DNA from: Chitinophaga sedimenti
GTDB lineage: Bacteria > Bacteroidota > Bacteroidia > Chitinophagales > Chitinophagaceae
Assembly: GCF_023156195.1 (NCBI RefSeq)
Contig: NZ_JAKUKA010000001.1
Coordinates: forward strand, 4,836,001-4,900,000
Length of the DNA: 64,000 nucleotides
Direction: 5' to 3'
Below are positions 28,155-36,532 of the stretch, piece after piece (position 1 is the first letter of the stretch; every line of letters begins with the position of its first letter). A program made the translations under genes and the position numbers. The notes under the pieces are model-generated. The model was not told the DNA's origin and made no database searches. It saw only the letters and a list, made by a program, of their open reading frames with translations.

Positions 28155-29437
28155 TTAAATCACGACCAATTCGTAAAAATCCTCTTTATTATAATAACGC
28201 TGTGCCAGCATTTGCAGCTCCGCCGCACTTATCGTCTTAATCGTCTGAATGTTATTGTAGAAGTAATTTTCATCCAGCTCATTCAGAATCAGGTTCTTCC
28301 AACGCTGAATTACCCGGAATGCACCATCCAGATCGCCCAATATGGATCCGATCATATAGTTGCGCACCAGCAACAACTCATCTTCCGGCACCGGTACCTG
28401 CTGTAATTGCAGCATTTCCTTGTACACTTCCTCCACCGTAGCCTCGCAAACATCGCGGCCTGCTTCGGTTTGGATGTTCAGCGCACTGCTCTGGCGGAAG
28501 TTATAGATGTGGGAGTAGATACCGTACGTATAACCTTTGTCCTCGCGGATGTTGCTCATCAACCTGGACCCAAAGTAACCGCCAAAAATCGTATTCAGGA
28601 CAAGCATCTTCGGAAAGTCAGGGTGGTAACGGTTCGGGAAGGGACGAGCGATACGCACCGCGCCCTGCACGCCATTTTCGTCGTTAAATATGCGGTGTTT
28701 CTTTTCTTCTGCAGGAAGAATTGGCAAATCCGGCCGAATCAGTTCATTGCGGCCGTTCCATTCGCTGCTGCCGAAGTATTGGTTCAGCAACGGGATGATG
28801 TTCGCCGGCAAGTTGCCAGCCATGAAAATGCGGCAATTGTTAAACGAGTACTGCTTTCTGTAAAAGGCTTTCAGGTCTTCTGTTTGCAATGCATCGTATG
28901 CCTCCATGGAACTCACGCGACCATAAGGATGAAACTCGCCGAACAGGTACTTGTCGATAAAGCGGTTGGCTACGAAGTCGCATTTCTGCAAACTTACCAC
29001 CAGGCGCTGTTTCATGTTTTGTTTGTAGATGGCCAGTTCCTCTTCCGGGAAAGCCGGGTCCAGCACTACTTCCGCCAGGGTAGGCAGCAGTTTTTCCACA
29101 TGTTTGGTTAAACTGTGCAGGGTATAAGTGGCGTTTTCATGATGACTGGCGCGGTTCAGATAAGCACCATAGTACTCGATCTGCTCATTAATTTCCAGTG
29201 CGGAATGTTTGCTGGTGCCGTTTTTCATTAGGAAGTTAGTCGCCGAAGCAACCAGGCTTTCGGTTTCGTACCAGCTGCCTGCCGGGAATACCAGCTCAAG
29301 TTGCAGGGTGTCCTGCTCGTTGGAGGCTACTGTGTATACCGGGATGCCGTTATCCAGCACATATTTTTCGTAAGGCTTCAATACCACGTCGAACTCAATC
29401 GCGTCTTTGATCAGGGGGCCTTGGTTCTGTTTGTCAT
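28155..29437 (-). CDS. M16 (insulinase-type) family protein without zinc motif
   Basis: About 427 residues, the non-catalytic partner type of M16 metallopeptidases. The HxxEH zinc motif is absent; the fold is shown by VFPAGSWYETESLVASATNF, the partner signature FGGYFGSRLMSNIREDKGYTYG (~305-326) and AAELQMLAQRYYNKEDF. It should pair with the catalytic subunit encoded 1 nt upstream. The frame breaks near 29415 (C5 for C6), which restores the N-terminus MTNRTKAPLIKDAIEF from the ATG at 29437. No signal peptide is seen, so the pair seems cytoplasmic or needs another export route. Confidence 0.88.
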
Positions 29438-29438
29438 A

Positions 29439-30677
29439 TTAGCTTTCTGCGTAGTAATGAATAGTGTTGGAATTCTTTTCGTCGAAAATCAGCTGCGCCT
29501 GTTCCTGTAAATCGGCCGCGGTTACGCGCTGATAATTTTCGAATTCTGTGTTCATTTGTTCGGCGTTACCGAGCAGCTCATAAAAAGCCAGGTTGTTAGC
29601 GCGGTTCAGGAGCGACATATCCTCGAACGCCAACATGCTCTCCACGCGGTTTTTAACTTTTTCCAGTTCACGTTCGGATACGCGGGTGTCCTGTATCTTC
29701 TTAATTTCTTCATTTACCGCCGCTTCCGCATCGGCCATTTTTACGCCTTTTACCAGTTTGCCATCAATTGTGAGCAAACCGGCATCGAGGCTGCCGAAGT
29801 GGTAGCAATCGATATTGGAGAACAGTTTCTTTTCCTTCACCAGCACCTGGTGGAGGCGGGATGAACCGCCACCGCTCAGGATGTCAGAAACCAGGTCGGC
29901 CGCATAGTAGCGTGGGTCCTGGCGACCGTACATATGATACGCCTTGTATAATGCATCCAGCGGCACTTTTGATTTTACATCCAGGATGTGCGCGCCGGTT
30001 TGCACGGGTTCCTGCGGAAGGTTACGGACATACTTGTCGCCAGATGCGATATCACCGAACCATTTTTCGGCCAGCTCGCGCACCTTTTCGGTTTTCACAT
30101 TGCCGCCAACTACGAGAATTGCGTTCACGGGACGGTAATGCTTGAAGAAGAACGACTTCACATCGTCCAGGCTGGCATTTTCGATGTGCGACAGCTCCTT
30201 GCCGATGGTCATCCAGCGATAGGGATGCGTACTGTACGCCAGTTCGCGCATTTTATGCCATACATCACCATAAGGTTTGTTGATGTAATGCTCCTTAAAC
30301 TCCTCGCTCACTACTTTACGCTGCACATCAAGGCTTTTCTCAGAAAAAGCCAGCGATAACATACGATCGCTTTCCAGCCAGAAAGCCGTTTCCAGGTTTT
30401 CGGCCGGCAGGGAAATATAGTAGTTGGTAAGGTCGTTGGTGGTATAGGCGTTGTTTTCGCCGCCCGCCATCTGCAGCGGCTCGTCGTATTCAGGAATATT
30501 GATGGACCCTCCGAACATCAGGTGCTCGAACAGGTGGGCAAAGCCGGTTTTAGAAGGATCTTCGTCCCGCGCGCCAACATCGTACATCACATTCATCACT
30601 GCCATGGGCGTCGTATTATCCTCGTGTACCAACACTCTCAAGCCATTCGAAAGGGTAAACTTGTTATAGTGGATCAT
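29439..30677 (-). CDS. M16 (insulinase-type) zinc metallopeptidase, catalytic subunit
   Basis: A 412-residue protein with the inverted zinc motif H48-LF-E51-H52 in GFAHLFEHLMFGGS, a further ligand Glu in the following helix (LESDRMLSL region), and the C-terminal half fold (LSGGGSSRLHQVLVKEKKLF). It should form a heterodimeric oligopeptidase with the neighbouring inactive subunit, degrading short peptides. The frame is intact. The two genes overlap almost exactly, stop at 29439-29441 and next ATG at 29435-29437. Confidence 0.92.
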   Translation of the reverse strand: MIHYNKFTLSNGLRVLVHEDNTTPMAVMNVMYDVGARDEDPSKTGFAHLFEHLMFGGSINIPEYDEPLQMAGGENNAYTTNDLTNYYISLPAENLETAFWLESDRMLSLAFSEKSLDVQRKVVSEEFKEHYINKPYGDVWHKMRELAYSTHPYRWMTIGKELSHIENASLDDVKSFFFKHYRPVNAILVVGGNVKTEKVRELAEKWFGDIASGDKYVRNLPQEPVQTGAHILDVKSKVPLDALYKAYHMYGRQDPRYYAADLVSDILSGGGSSRLHQVLVKEKKLFSNIDCYHFGSLDAGLLTIDGKLVKGVKMADAEAAVNEEIKKIQDTRVSERELEKVKNRVESMLAFEDMSLLNRANNLAFYELLGNAEQMNTEFENYQRVTAADLQEQAQLIFDEKNSNTIHYYAES

Positions 30678-30783
30678 AGTTACTTTTTAAAAATAGCCAT
30701 CCGAACCGTTCCCGGCCGGAAGCGAACAAAGTTATAACATTCAGGTTAAGTGGCCTACGGCGGGTTTACTGGCAAATTCAGTG

Positions 30784-32000
30784 CTAAAGGATGCTGCGGA
30801 TCACCATTTTTTTGATCAGCAGCTCGTTCCCCCGCATCAGCAGCAGGGTGGGACGGGAGCCTACATTCTTTAGCAGATCGCGGTATACCTGTAGGTTCCG
30901 GGAGAAATTGTTGCTGATTGCCATCACGATGTCCCCCGTTTAACGCCTGCCTTCTCCGCCGGAGAACCTTTGATCACGTCCGTGACTTCAATGCGCCCAT
31001 CGATCAGGTACAATATAAGGCCTGTGTAGGAATAATCGAAATGATCGCGGTAATGGGTGTTCGGATAAAGATAAATTTCGCGCTTGTCGTAGTTCAGAAC
31101 AAGATTAAAGCGGCGCAGCAGGTCGTTACCGATCATACCCGCCAGGGAAGGGTAGGAGGTGATATTCGTAATGTCGTCGAACAGGTAAGTGGGCACATTG
31201 CGAAAGGCATACGGGCCGATGCGGAACTCCCGGATAGTGGTAATGTTCATCGCCATTTTGCCACCCAGGCCCTGCGCCTCGGTCTGTATTACTTTATTTT
31301 TCTTCTTTACCAGAATAGAGCTGTCTTGCACAAACTGGTTGCACAGCAGCAGGCACATGCCGGCGCCGGTATCGAAATAATAACGGTGGTCAAGGGTTTT
31401 CTTGCCGTTGCGCAGTGGCGCCGTTACAATCGGAATGTTGGAGATGCTCGGCTTCAGCAAATGCCCGCCCCGCGGGTATTTTACTTTACCTTTCTGGTAG
31501 ATGCCGATTTCCTCATTATCGTAGTCCACGGTTACAATGTAGCGGCTCAGCAAACTGTATCCCATGATGCCATCGATCTGCAACCCGTACACCTGGCTGA
31601 TCAGTTCATAATCATTCACGTGAAAATCAAGACTATCCACCGTTAAGCCGGGCAGGTTCAATTTATAATTCCGGGCGAACGATACCCGGCGTGATGCACC
31701 CAGGCCACGAACAATGCGGTCGGAAGGAGTGAGCTTTAGTCCCAGCCGTACGCAGGTAGCCGTGTCCAGCGAAATGCCGGCACTCCCGGTATCCAGTATA
31801 AACTGTAAAGTATCGGGAATTTCACCGATGGTGGCGCGTATCACTACCACTCCTCCATAATATTGCCGGAAGGGAAACTTGGTGACAAGGGGAATATCCT
31901 GCCCACTGAGGTCAACGCCGGAGCTTTGGGCCCGGACGAGTAACGTGGAAATAAGCAGGACTATACCAAACAGTGCGCGTAACAGATTTGGGCGTCTCAT
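30784..32000 (-). CDS. Retropepsin-like aspartic protease with PDZ domain
   Basis: About 405 residues with signal peptide (LFGIVLLISTLLVRAQ). Two aspartic-protease sites are seen: FILDTGSAG (D70) and YYFDTGAGM (~210), each followed by the barrel strands of a retropepsin (GLQIDGIMGYSLLSRY, AGMIGNDLLRRFNLVLNYD). A C-terminal PDZ-like end, KGSPAEKAGVKRGDIV then AISNNFSRNLQVYRDLL, restores a peptide-binding domain once the break near 30941 (G5 for G6) is fixed. It is an envelope protease of unknown target. The stop at 30784 is in the repaired frame. Confidence 0.85.
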
Positions 32001-32131
32001 ATGCGGTGTTACTATAAATTTAACTTAATTCATCCAGCCCGGCGCATCTTTTTGTTACGAGCGGCAAATTTTAACGCAACTTCCTGGTTGTTAATAAATA
32101 ACACAGTTATCGCGGGCGATGAGTTATTTTG

Positions 32132-32139
32132 TACCTTTG
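32132..32139 (+). promoter_or_regulatory. -7 element directly before mqnC
   Basis: TACCTTTG fits TAnnTTTG and ends 6 nt before the ATG, implying a leaderless or near-leaderless mqnC mRNA. No -33 TTG is seen at normal spacing. Confidence 0.5.
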
Positions 32140-32145
32140 CTTATT

Positions 32146-33270
32146 ATGCAATTGCGGGATCTATACAAAAAGGCGCAGGAGTTCGAATTCCTGACAGCGG
32201 AAGAAGGAGTGTATATGTTTGAAAAGGCCCCGTTGACGGAGTTGATGCACATCGCCAACGAGCTTAGAAAAAAACAGGTACCCCACGGAAAGGTAACATG
32301 GCAGATAGACAGGAACGTGAACACGACCAACGTATGCACGGCCAATTGCAAATTCTGCAACTTTTACCGCATCCCCGGCCACGCTGAAGCCTACATTACA
32401 GACATCGAGGAATACAAACGCAAAATCGCCGAAACGGTGAAGTACGGCGGCGACCAGTTATTGTTACAAGGCGGCCACCACCCGGAGTTGGGACTCAGCT
32501 TTTACGTGAACCTCTTTAAACAACTGAAACAACTGTTCCCCGATGTTCGCCTGCACGCCCTCGGCCCCCCGAAGTGGCACACATTACCAAACTGGAAAAA
32601 AGTACGCATATAGAAGTCCTCCGGGCTTTACAGGAAGCCGGTATGGACAGCCTGCCAGGCGCCGGCGCCGAAATTCTGAACGACCGTGTTCGCCGCCTGA
32701 TTTCCAAGGGCAAATGCGGTGCGCAGGAGTGGCTCGACGTGATGCGTGCAGCACATAAACTGAACATAGCCAGTTCCGGCACCATGATGTTCGGCCACGT
32801 AGAAACCGTGATGGAGCGCTTCGAACACCTTGTGGACATCCGCCAGGTACAAAGCGAAAAACCAGCTGGGCACTATGGTTTCACCGCCTTCATTCCCCTG
32901 GACGTTTCAGGATGTAGACACGCTGCTGGCGAGGATTCGCGGCGTACGCAACACTTCCACCGCGGAAGAATACCTGCGTATGATCGCCATGAGCCGCATC
33001 ATGCTGCCGAACATCAAAAACATCCAGGCCAGCTGGCTTACCGTGGGCAAAAAGGTAGCGCAAATGTGCCTGCACGCGGGCGCGAACGACTTCGGCTCCA
33101 TCATGATCGAAGAAAACGTAGTAAGCGCCGCCGGTGCGCCACACCGCTTCACGTATAAATCCATCCAGGAGTCTATCCGCGAAGCCGGCTTCGAACCACA
33201 GCTGCGCACGCAACTTTACCAGTTCCGCAACATCCCGGAAACCATCGAGGAGCAGGTAATCAACTACTAA
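32146..33270 (+). CDS. mqnC: Cyclic dehypoxanthinylfutalosine synthase MqnC (radical SAM)
   Basis: MqnC performs the radical cyclisation in the futalosine route to menaquinone. The cluster motif CTANCKFC lies near residue 65, with GGDQLLLQGGHHPELG, SSGTMMFGHVET and the family signature GANDFGSIMIEENVVSAAG near the C-terminus. Two frame changes are needed: C6 for C7 near 32570, and one extra C near 32898 (an insertion, unlike most sites here). Repaired length is about 374 residues, the family norm. Its presence means this organism makes menaquinone by the futalosine pathway; the other mqn genes are not in view. Confidence 0.92.
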
Positions 33271-33289
33271 TTCAGCTATCCGCATACCG

Positions 33290-33320
33290 AAGCCGCACTT
33301 TTTACAGTGCGGCTTTTTTA
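33290..33320 (+). terminator. Rho-independent terminator after mqnC
   Basis: AAGCCGCAC and GTGCGGCTT form a 9-bp stem followed by TTTTTA. Confidence 0.85.
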
Positions 33321-33353
33321 TGTCACCTCCTTTTACTTTCCAATTAAACATCC

Positions 33354-33450
33354 TTGCGTCGCACACTTCAACCGCATCTTGCCCCTGGGCGAAAAAATAC
33401 TGAAGAGTGCGACGCAACGGCGGTTGAGGAGAGAAAAAAGCTGGCTACAC
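33354..33450. repeat. Dispersed intergenic repeat, copy 2, in inverted-repeat form
   Basis: The right arm (33400-33450, starting CTGAAGAGTGCGACGCAACG) closely matches the repeat at 20000-20051. The left arm (33354-33370, TTGCGTCGCACACTTCA) is its inverse with one mismatch, so the pair can form a hairpin of about 17 bp around a ~29-nt loop. Confidence 0.65.
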
Positions 33451-33561
33451 CTGCTTTTTCATTTTTTTAACACCTGGCCCAAAGTATTGTTAAATGGCAA
33501 TTTGCGGTTAAACGTGGAGAGTAATTTGCCATCTATACGTAGGAACACAAACTTCAACAAG

Positions 33562-34209
33562 ATGAAAAAGTTAGGGATATGGATGATGGCGGGAGCCCTG
33601 TTGGTGTTGGCTTCCTGCTCCAGCGGTACAAAAGTCACTTCATCCTGGAAAGACCAGGAGAAGGGCGCGCTGCAGCCACAAAATAAAGTGCTGGTAATGG
33701 CGCTGGTGCCTCAAAAGGAGGGATCCCTGCGCAATAATATGGAACAGGAAATGGTGCTGGCGCTGCGCGCGAAAGGCGTGAACGCGGTATCTTCCTACGA
33801 GGAATATGGCCCGCAGGCGTTCCGCAACCTGAATGAAAAAGCAGCACTTCGGCAAATACGCCAGCGCGACATAGACCAGGTGATGACGATCGTGATGCTG
33901 GATAAATCGAAAGAAAAACAATACGTACCCGGTCGCGTGGCCTATGCTCCGTACGCGCCCTACTATGGCCGCTTTTGGGGTTACTATAACTGGCGCTGGA
34001 ACAATATGTATGAGCCCGGGTACTATACTACCAACACGCGTTATTTCTTGGAAAGTAACTTGTACGACATGCGCGATAAAAAGATGATCTATTCCGCCCA
34101 GTCGGAATCCTTCGATCCACCGTCTGCCGCACGACTGGCCGTTACTTACAGCCAGAAAATCGTGAAGGACATGATGAAGCAAAATCTGCTCACCATCAAC
34201 AGGAAATAA
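33562..34209 (+). CDS. DUF4136-like lipoprotein
   Basis: A 215-residue lipoprotein with a clear lipobox in LLVLASCSSGTKVTSSWKDQ. The mature part begins VLVMALVPQKEGSLRNNMEQ and has a domain of conserved basic and aromatic residues (FRNLNEKAALRQIRQRDIDQ), then a Tyr/Pro/Trp-rich segment (APYAPYYGRFWGYYNWRW) followed by the closing MKQNLLTINRK. It resembles small DUF4136-type outer-membrane lipoproteins, but no function is known. The start is fixed by the signal peptide at 33562. The frame is intact. Confidence 0.7.
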   Translation: MKKLGIWMMAGALLVLASCSSGTKVTSSWKDQEKGALQPQNKVLVMALVPQKEGSLRNNMEQEMVLALRAKGVNAVSSYEEYGPQAFRNLNEKAALRQIRQRDIDQVMTIVMLDKSKEKQYVPGRVAYAPYAPYYGRFWGYYNWRWNNMYEPGYYTTNTRYFLESNLYDMRDKKMIYSAQSESFDPPSAARLAVTYSQKIVKDMMKQNLLTINRK

Positions 34210-34232
34210 GTACAATTGCCAGTCATAACCTA

Positions 34233-34269
34233 CAACAGGTGGCTCCTTCGGGGCCGCCTGTTGTTTTTT
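34233..34269 (+). terminator. Rho-independent terminator with TTCG loop
   Basis: CAACAGGTGGCTCC pairs with GGGGCCGCCTGTTG (two G-T wobbles) around a TTCG tetraloop, then TTTTTT. Confidence 0.85.
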
Positions 34270-34301
34270 GCCTCAGGAGGTTGTAAGTTTACCGTTCCGC
34301 T

Positions 34302-34844
34302 ATGTTAGAACTGAAGGTAAATGAAGCCCTCTGCCTGCGGCAGTTACAGCCGGAACACGCTCCCCTGGTGTTCCGCCAGATTCACACTTCCCGTAAAACG
34401 CTGCGGCGTTTTTTACCGTGGGTAGATTATAATACGCACGAAGAACATTCGCTCCGCTTTATTCAACTGATGCAGCGCAAAGCCGACGACCAGGACGCTA
34501 TTGCCTTTGGAATGTGGCGCGGCGAAGAATTGTGCGGGGTGATCGATCTTCACAACTGGGACCACAACCTGCAAAAAGCCGAAATCGGTTACTGGATCGG
34601 CGACAGCTTCCAGGGTAAGGGTATTGTAAGCAATAGTTGTCGCGCGCTCATTAGGTTTGCGTTTAAACAGTTGCGGCTCAACAAGATCGAGATCCGGTTT
34701 GTATTGCAGAACGAGCGTAGCGCGTATATTCCGATCAGGCTGGGATTTTCGCGGGAGGGGATTTTGCGCCACAGCGCGAAGTTGCATGGGCAGTATGTGG
34801 ATACGGTGGTGATGGGAATGTTGAAAGGGGATTGGAAAGGATAG
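34302..34844 (+). CDS. RimJ/RimL-type GNAT N-acetyltransferase
   Basis: A 180-residue GNAT protein. The acetyl-CoA loop is seen in EIGYWIGDSFQGKGIVSNSC (~105-124), followed by the typical helix RALIRFAFKQLRLNKIEIRF, and GFSREGILRHSAKLHGQYVD is the RimJ/RimL C-terminal signature. It probably acetylates a ribosomal-protein N-terminus or a small molecule amine. No frame break is seen. A terminator lies just upstream. Confidence 0.88.
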   Translation: MLELKVNEALCLRQLQPEHAPLVFRQIHTSRKTLRRFLPWVDYNTHEEHSLRFIQLMQRKADDQDAIAFGMWRGEELCGVIDLHNWDHNLQKAEIGYWIGDSFQGKGIVSNSCRALIRFAFKQLRLNKIEIRFVLQNERSAYIPIRLGFSREGILRHSAKLHGQYVDTVVMGMLKGDWKG

Positions 34845-34940
34845 GCTGCGCTGGAGGTTCATTGTAACCTCACGACTCCGTTACCTTGTATACATGGCAA
34901 CTCATAGCAGCCAATGATGCAATGTATGCATGGCCGCAAA

Positions 34941-34971
34941 TAAAAAAGGGACAGGCAACCTGCCCATCCCC
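34941..34971 (-). terminator. Rho-independent terminator
   Basis: GGGCAGG and CCTGTCCC form a stem on the minus strand, followed by TTTTTTA. It ends the TIM-barrel gene at 35000. Confidence 0.75.
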
Positions 34972-34999
34972 GCATAGCTTGCTTAAGCGTATTCCCTTA

Positions 35000-35892
35000 T
35001 CAGATATCACAAATGTTGATCGCCTGTTTCAATGAGGCCAGTTTGTCGGCGTTTTTCGGCACAAATTCCTGCGCTACAAATCCTTTAAAGCCCGTTTCAT
35101 GAATCGCTTTCATGATAGCCGGGTAGTACAGCTCCTGCGTTTCATCGATTTCGTTACGCCCCGGAACGCCGCCGGTATGGTAATGCGCAATATACCGCTG
35201 GTAGTCACGGATCGTGTGAATTACATCACCTTCCATGATCTGCATATGATAAATATCGTACAGTAATTTAAATCGCTCCGAACCAATCGCCTTCGCCAGG
35301 TCAACACCCCATTTGGTATGATCGCACTGGTAATCCTTGTGGTTGATTTTGCTGTTCAGCAGTTCCATCACCAGGGTTACTTTTTTGTTTTCGGCGTAGC
35401 TCATTACTTTTTCAGACCTTCCGCACAGTTCAGTAGCCCCTGTTCATCATCCAGCCCCTTGCGGTCTCCGGAAAAACAGATCAGGTTTTCAAATCCTGCT
35501 TTCGAGGTTTCGTCGATCAGGTACTGGTAATACTCCACCAGTTTGTCGTGATGTTCTTTACGGTTCCAACCTTTGCTGATGCCCCAGTCTTTGTTGATAG
35601 AGGCCACCATGCCCACCGTAAGGTCATGTTTTTTCACAATATCAAAATCCTTCGGATCCACCAGGTCGATGGAAGCGATGCCGTACTGTTTGGAGGCTTT
35701 ACACAGGTCATCCAGGGAGATGCCGTTGTAACACCAGGCGCAAACAGAGTGGTTAATGTTGCCTTTCACGGTGGTATCCATTTTCGATTCGTGCGCTTCC
35801 ACGCGGGTGGCGAGGGAAGTTAACGCGGAACTTGCGAGGGCCATTGTCGCTACTTTTTTAATCGCATCTCTGCGGGATTCGTGGTTTGACAT
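35000..35892 (-). CDS. Secreted sugar isomerase/epimerase-type TIM-barrel protein
   Basis: About 297 residues. The N-terminus has SRRDAIKKVATMALASSALT, a Tat-like twin-arginine start. The rest is an AP-endonuclease-2/xylose-isomerase-type barrel: SVCAWCYNGISLDDL, SIDLVDPKDFDIV, VMELLNSKINHKDY, LLYDIYHMQIMEGD and GHYHTGGVPGR-like YIAHYHTGGVPGR, close to hydroxypyruvate isomerase. The frame breaks at 35404 (A5 for A6). It may isomerise a sugar or keto acid in the periplasm. No neighbour hints at the substrate. Confidence 0.82.
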
Positions 35893-36118
35893 TGATCAGT
35901 CTTTACGGGATGAAATTAGCGCAAAAAGCCCGGGAATGCAAGAATTTTCGCCGCAAATCTTAACATGGTGTTAATGCGCTAAAATACTCAGTAAAAACCC
36001 GTTACAGCGTGAACCGGCAGTTGCTTACTTACGTTAGTAAAAGTACTATCCCCACAGTGTTTCCGGCACCGTAACATTTTGGTAAGCATTTTGATTTAAT
36101 AATTAAAACGCGGTAGTT

Positions 36119-36436
36119 ATGGAAAGAAAATATACCCCCGGACTGTTGTTTTGCTTAGTGATGGACATTATCGGATATGCCAGCTACACCATCCCAATTT
36201 TTGGAGAGGTGTCCGACGTGATCTGGGCCCCGATTTCCGCCTTCATTTTTTACCGGACCTTTGGCGGTTCGCTCGGTACTTTCGGCAGCCTGTTCAACTT
36301 TATCGAAGAATTATTTCCCGGACTCGATTTCATTCCTTCTTTCACGCTAGGCTGGGCCATGCGACAGGTAACGCAGCGGCGCGTAATGCGGGGTAAAAAA
36401 CGAGTAATTGCCGCTGCCGGCAACGGGATCAAATAG
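36119..36436 (+). CDS. Conserved membrane protein of unknown function
   Basis: A 105-residue protein with two hydrophobic stretches (LLFCLVMDIIGYASYTIPIF ~9-28 and WAPISAFIFYRTF ~36-48), an acidic FIEELFPGLDFIPSFTLGW segment and a basic C-terminus. It resembles a small conserved Bacteroidota membrane protein with no known role. It has no overlap with neighbours. The frame is intact. Confidence 0.6.
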   Translation: MERKYTPGLLFCLVMDIIGYASYTIPIFGEVSDVIWAPISAFIFYRTFGGSLGTFGSLFNFIEELFPGLDFIPSFTLGWAMRQVTQRRVMRGKKRVIAAAGNGIK

Positions 36437-36462
36437 ATTATAAACGGAATCTGCTTAAAATA

Positions 36463-36494
36463 AAAAAACCACCGGGGAAACGAGTCCCCGGTGG
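36463..36494 (-). terminator. Rho-independent terminator
   Basis: CCACCGGGG and CCCCGGTGG form a perfect 9-bp stem, followed on the minus strand by TTTTTTT. It ends the GLPGLI/outer-membrane operon. Confidence 0.9.
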
Positions 36495-36532
36495 ATATTC
36501 CAAATGCTTGTTTATTACAAAAACTCTTTTGC

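Noticed and set aside
32165..32190. tRNA T-loop-like GTTCGAATTCC
   Set aside because: It lies within the mqnC coding region and no acceptor or anticodon stems surround it.
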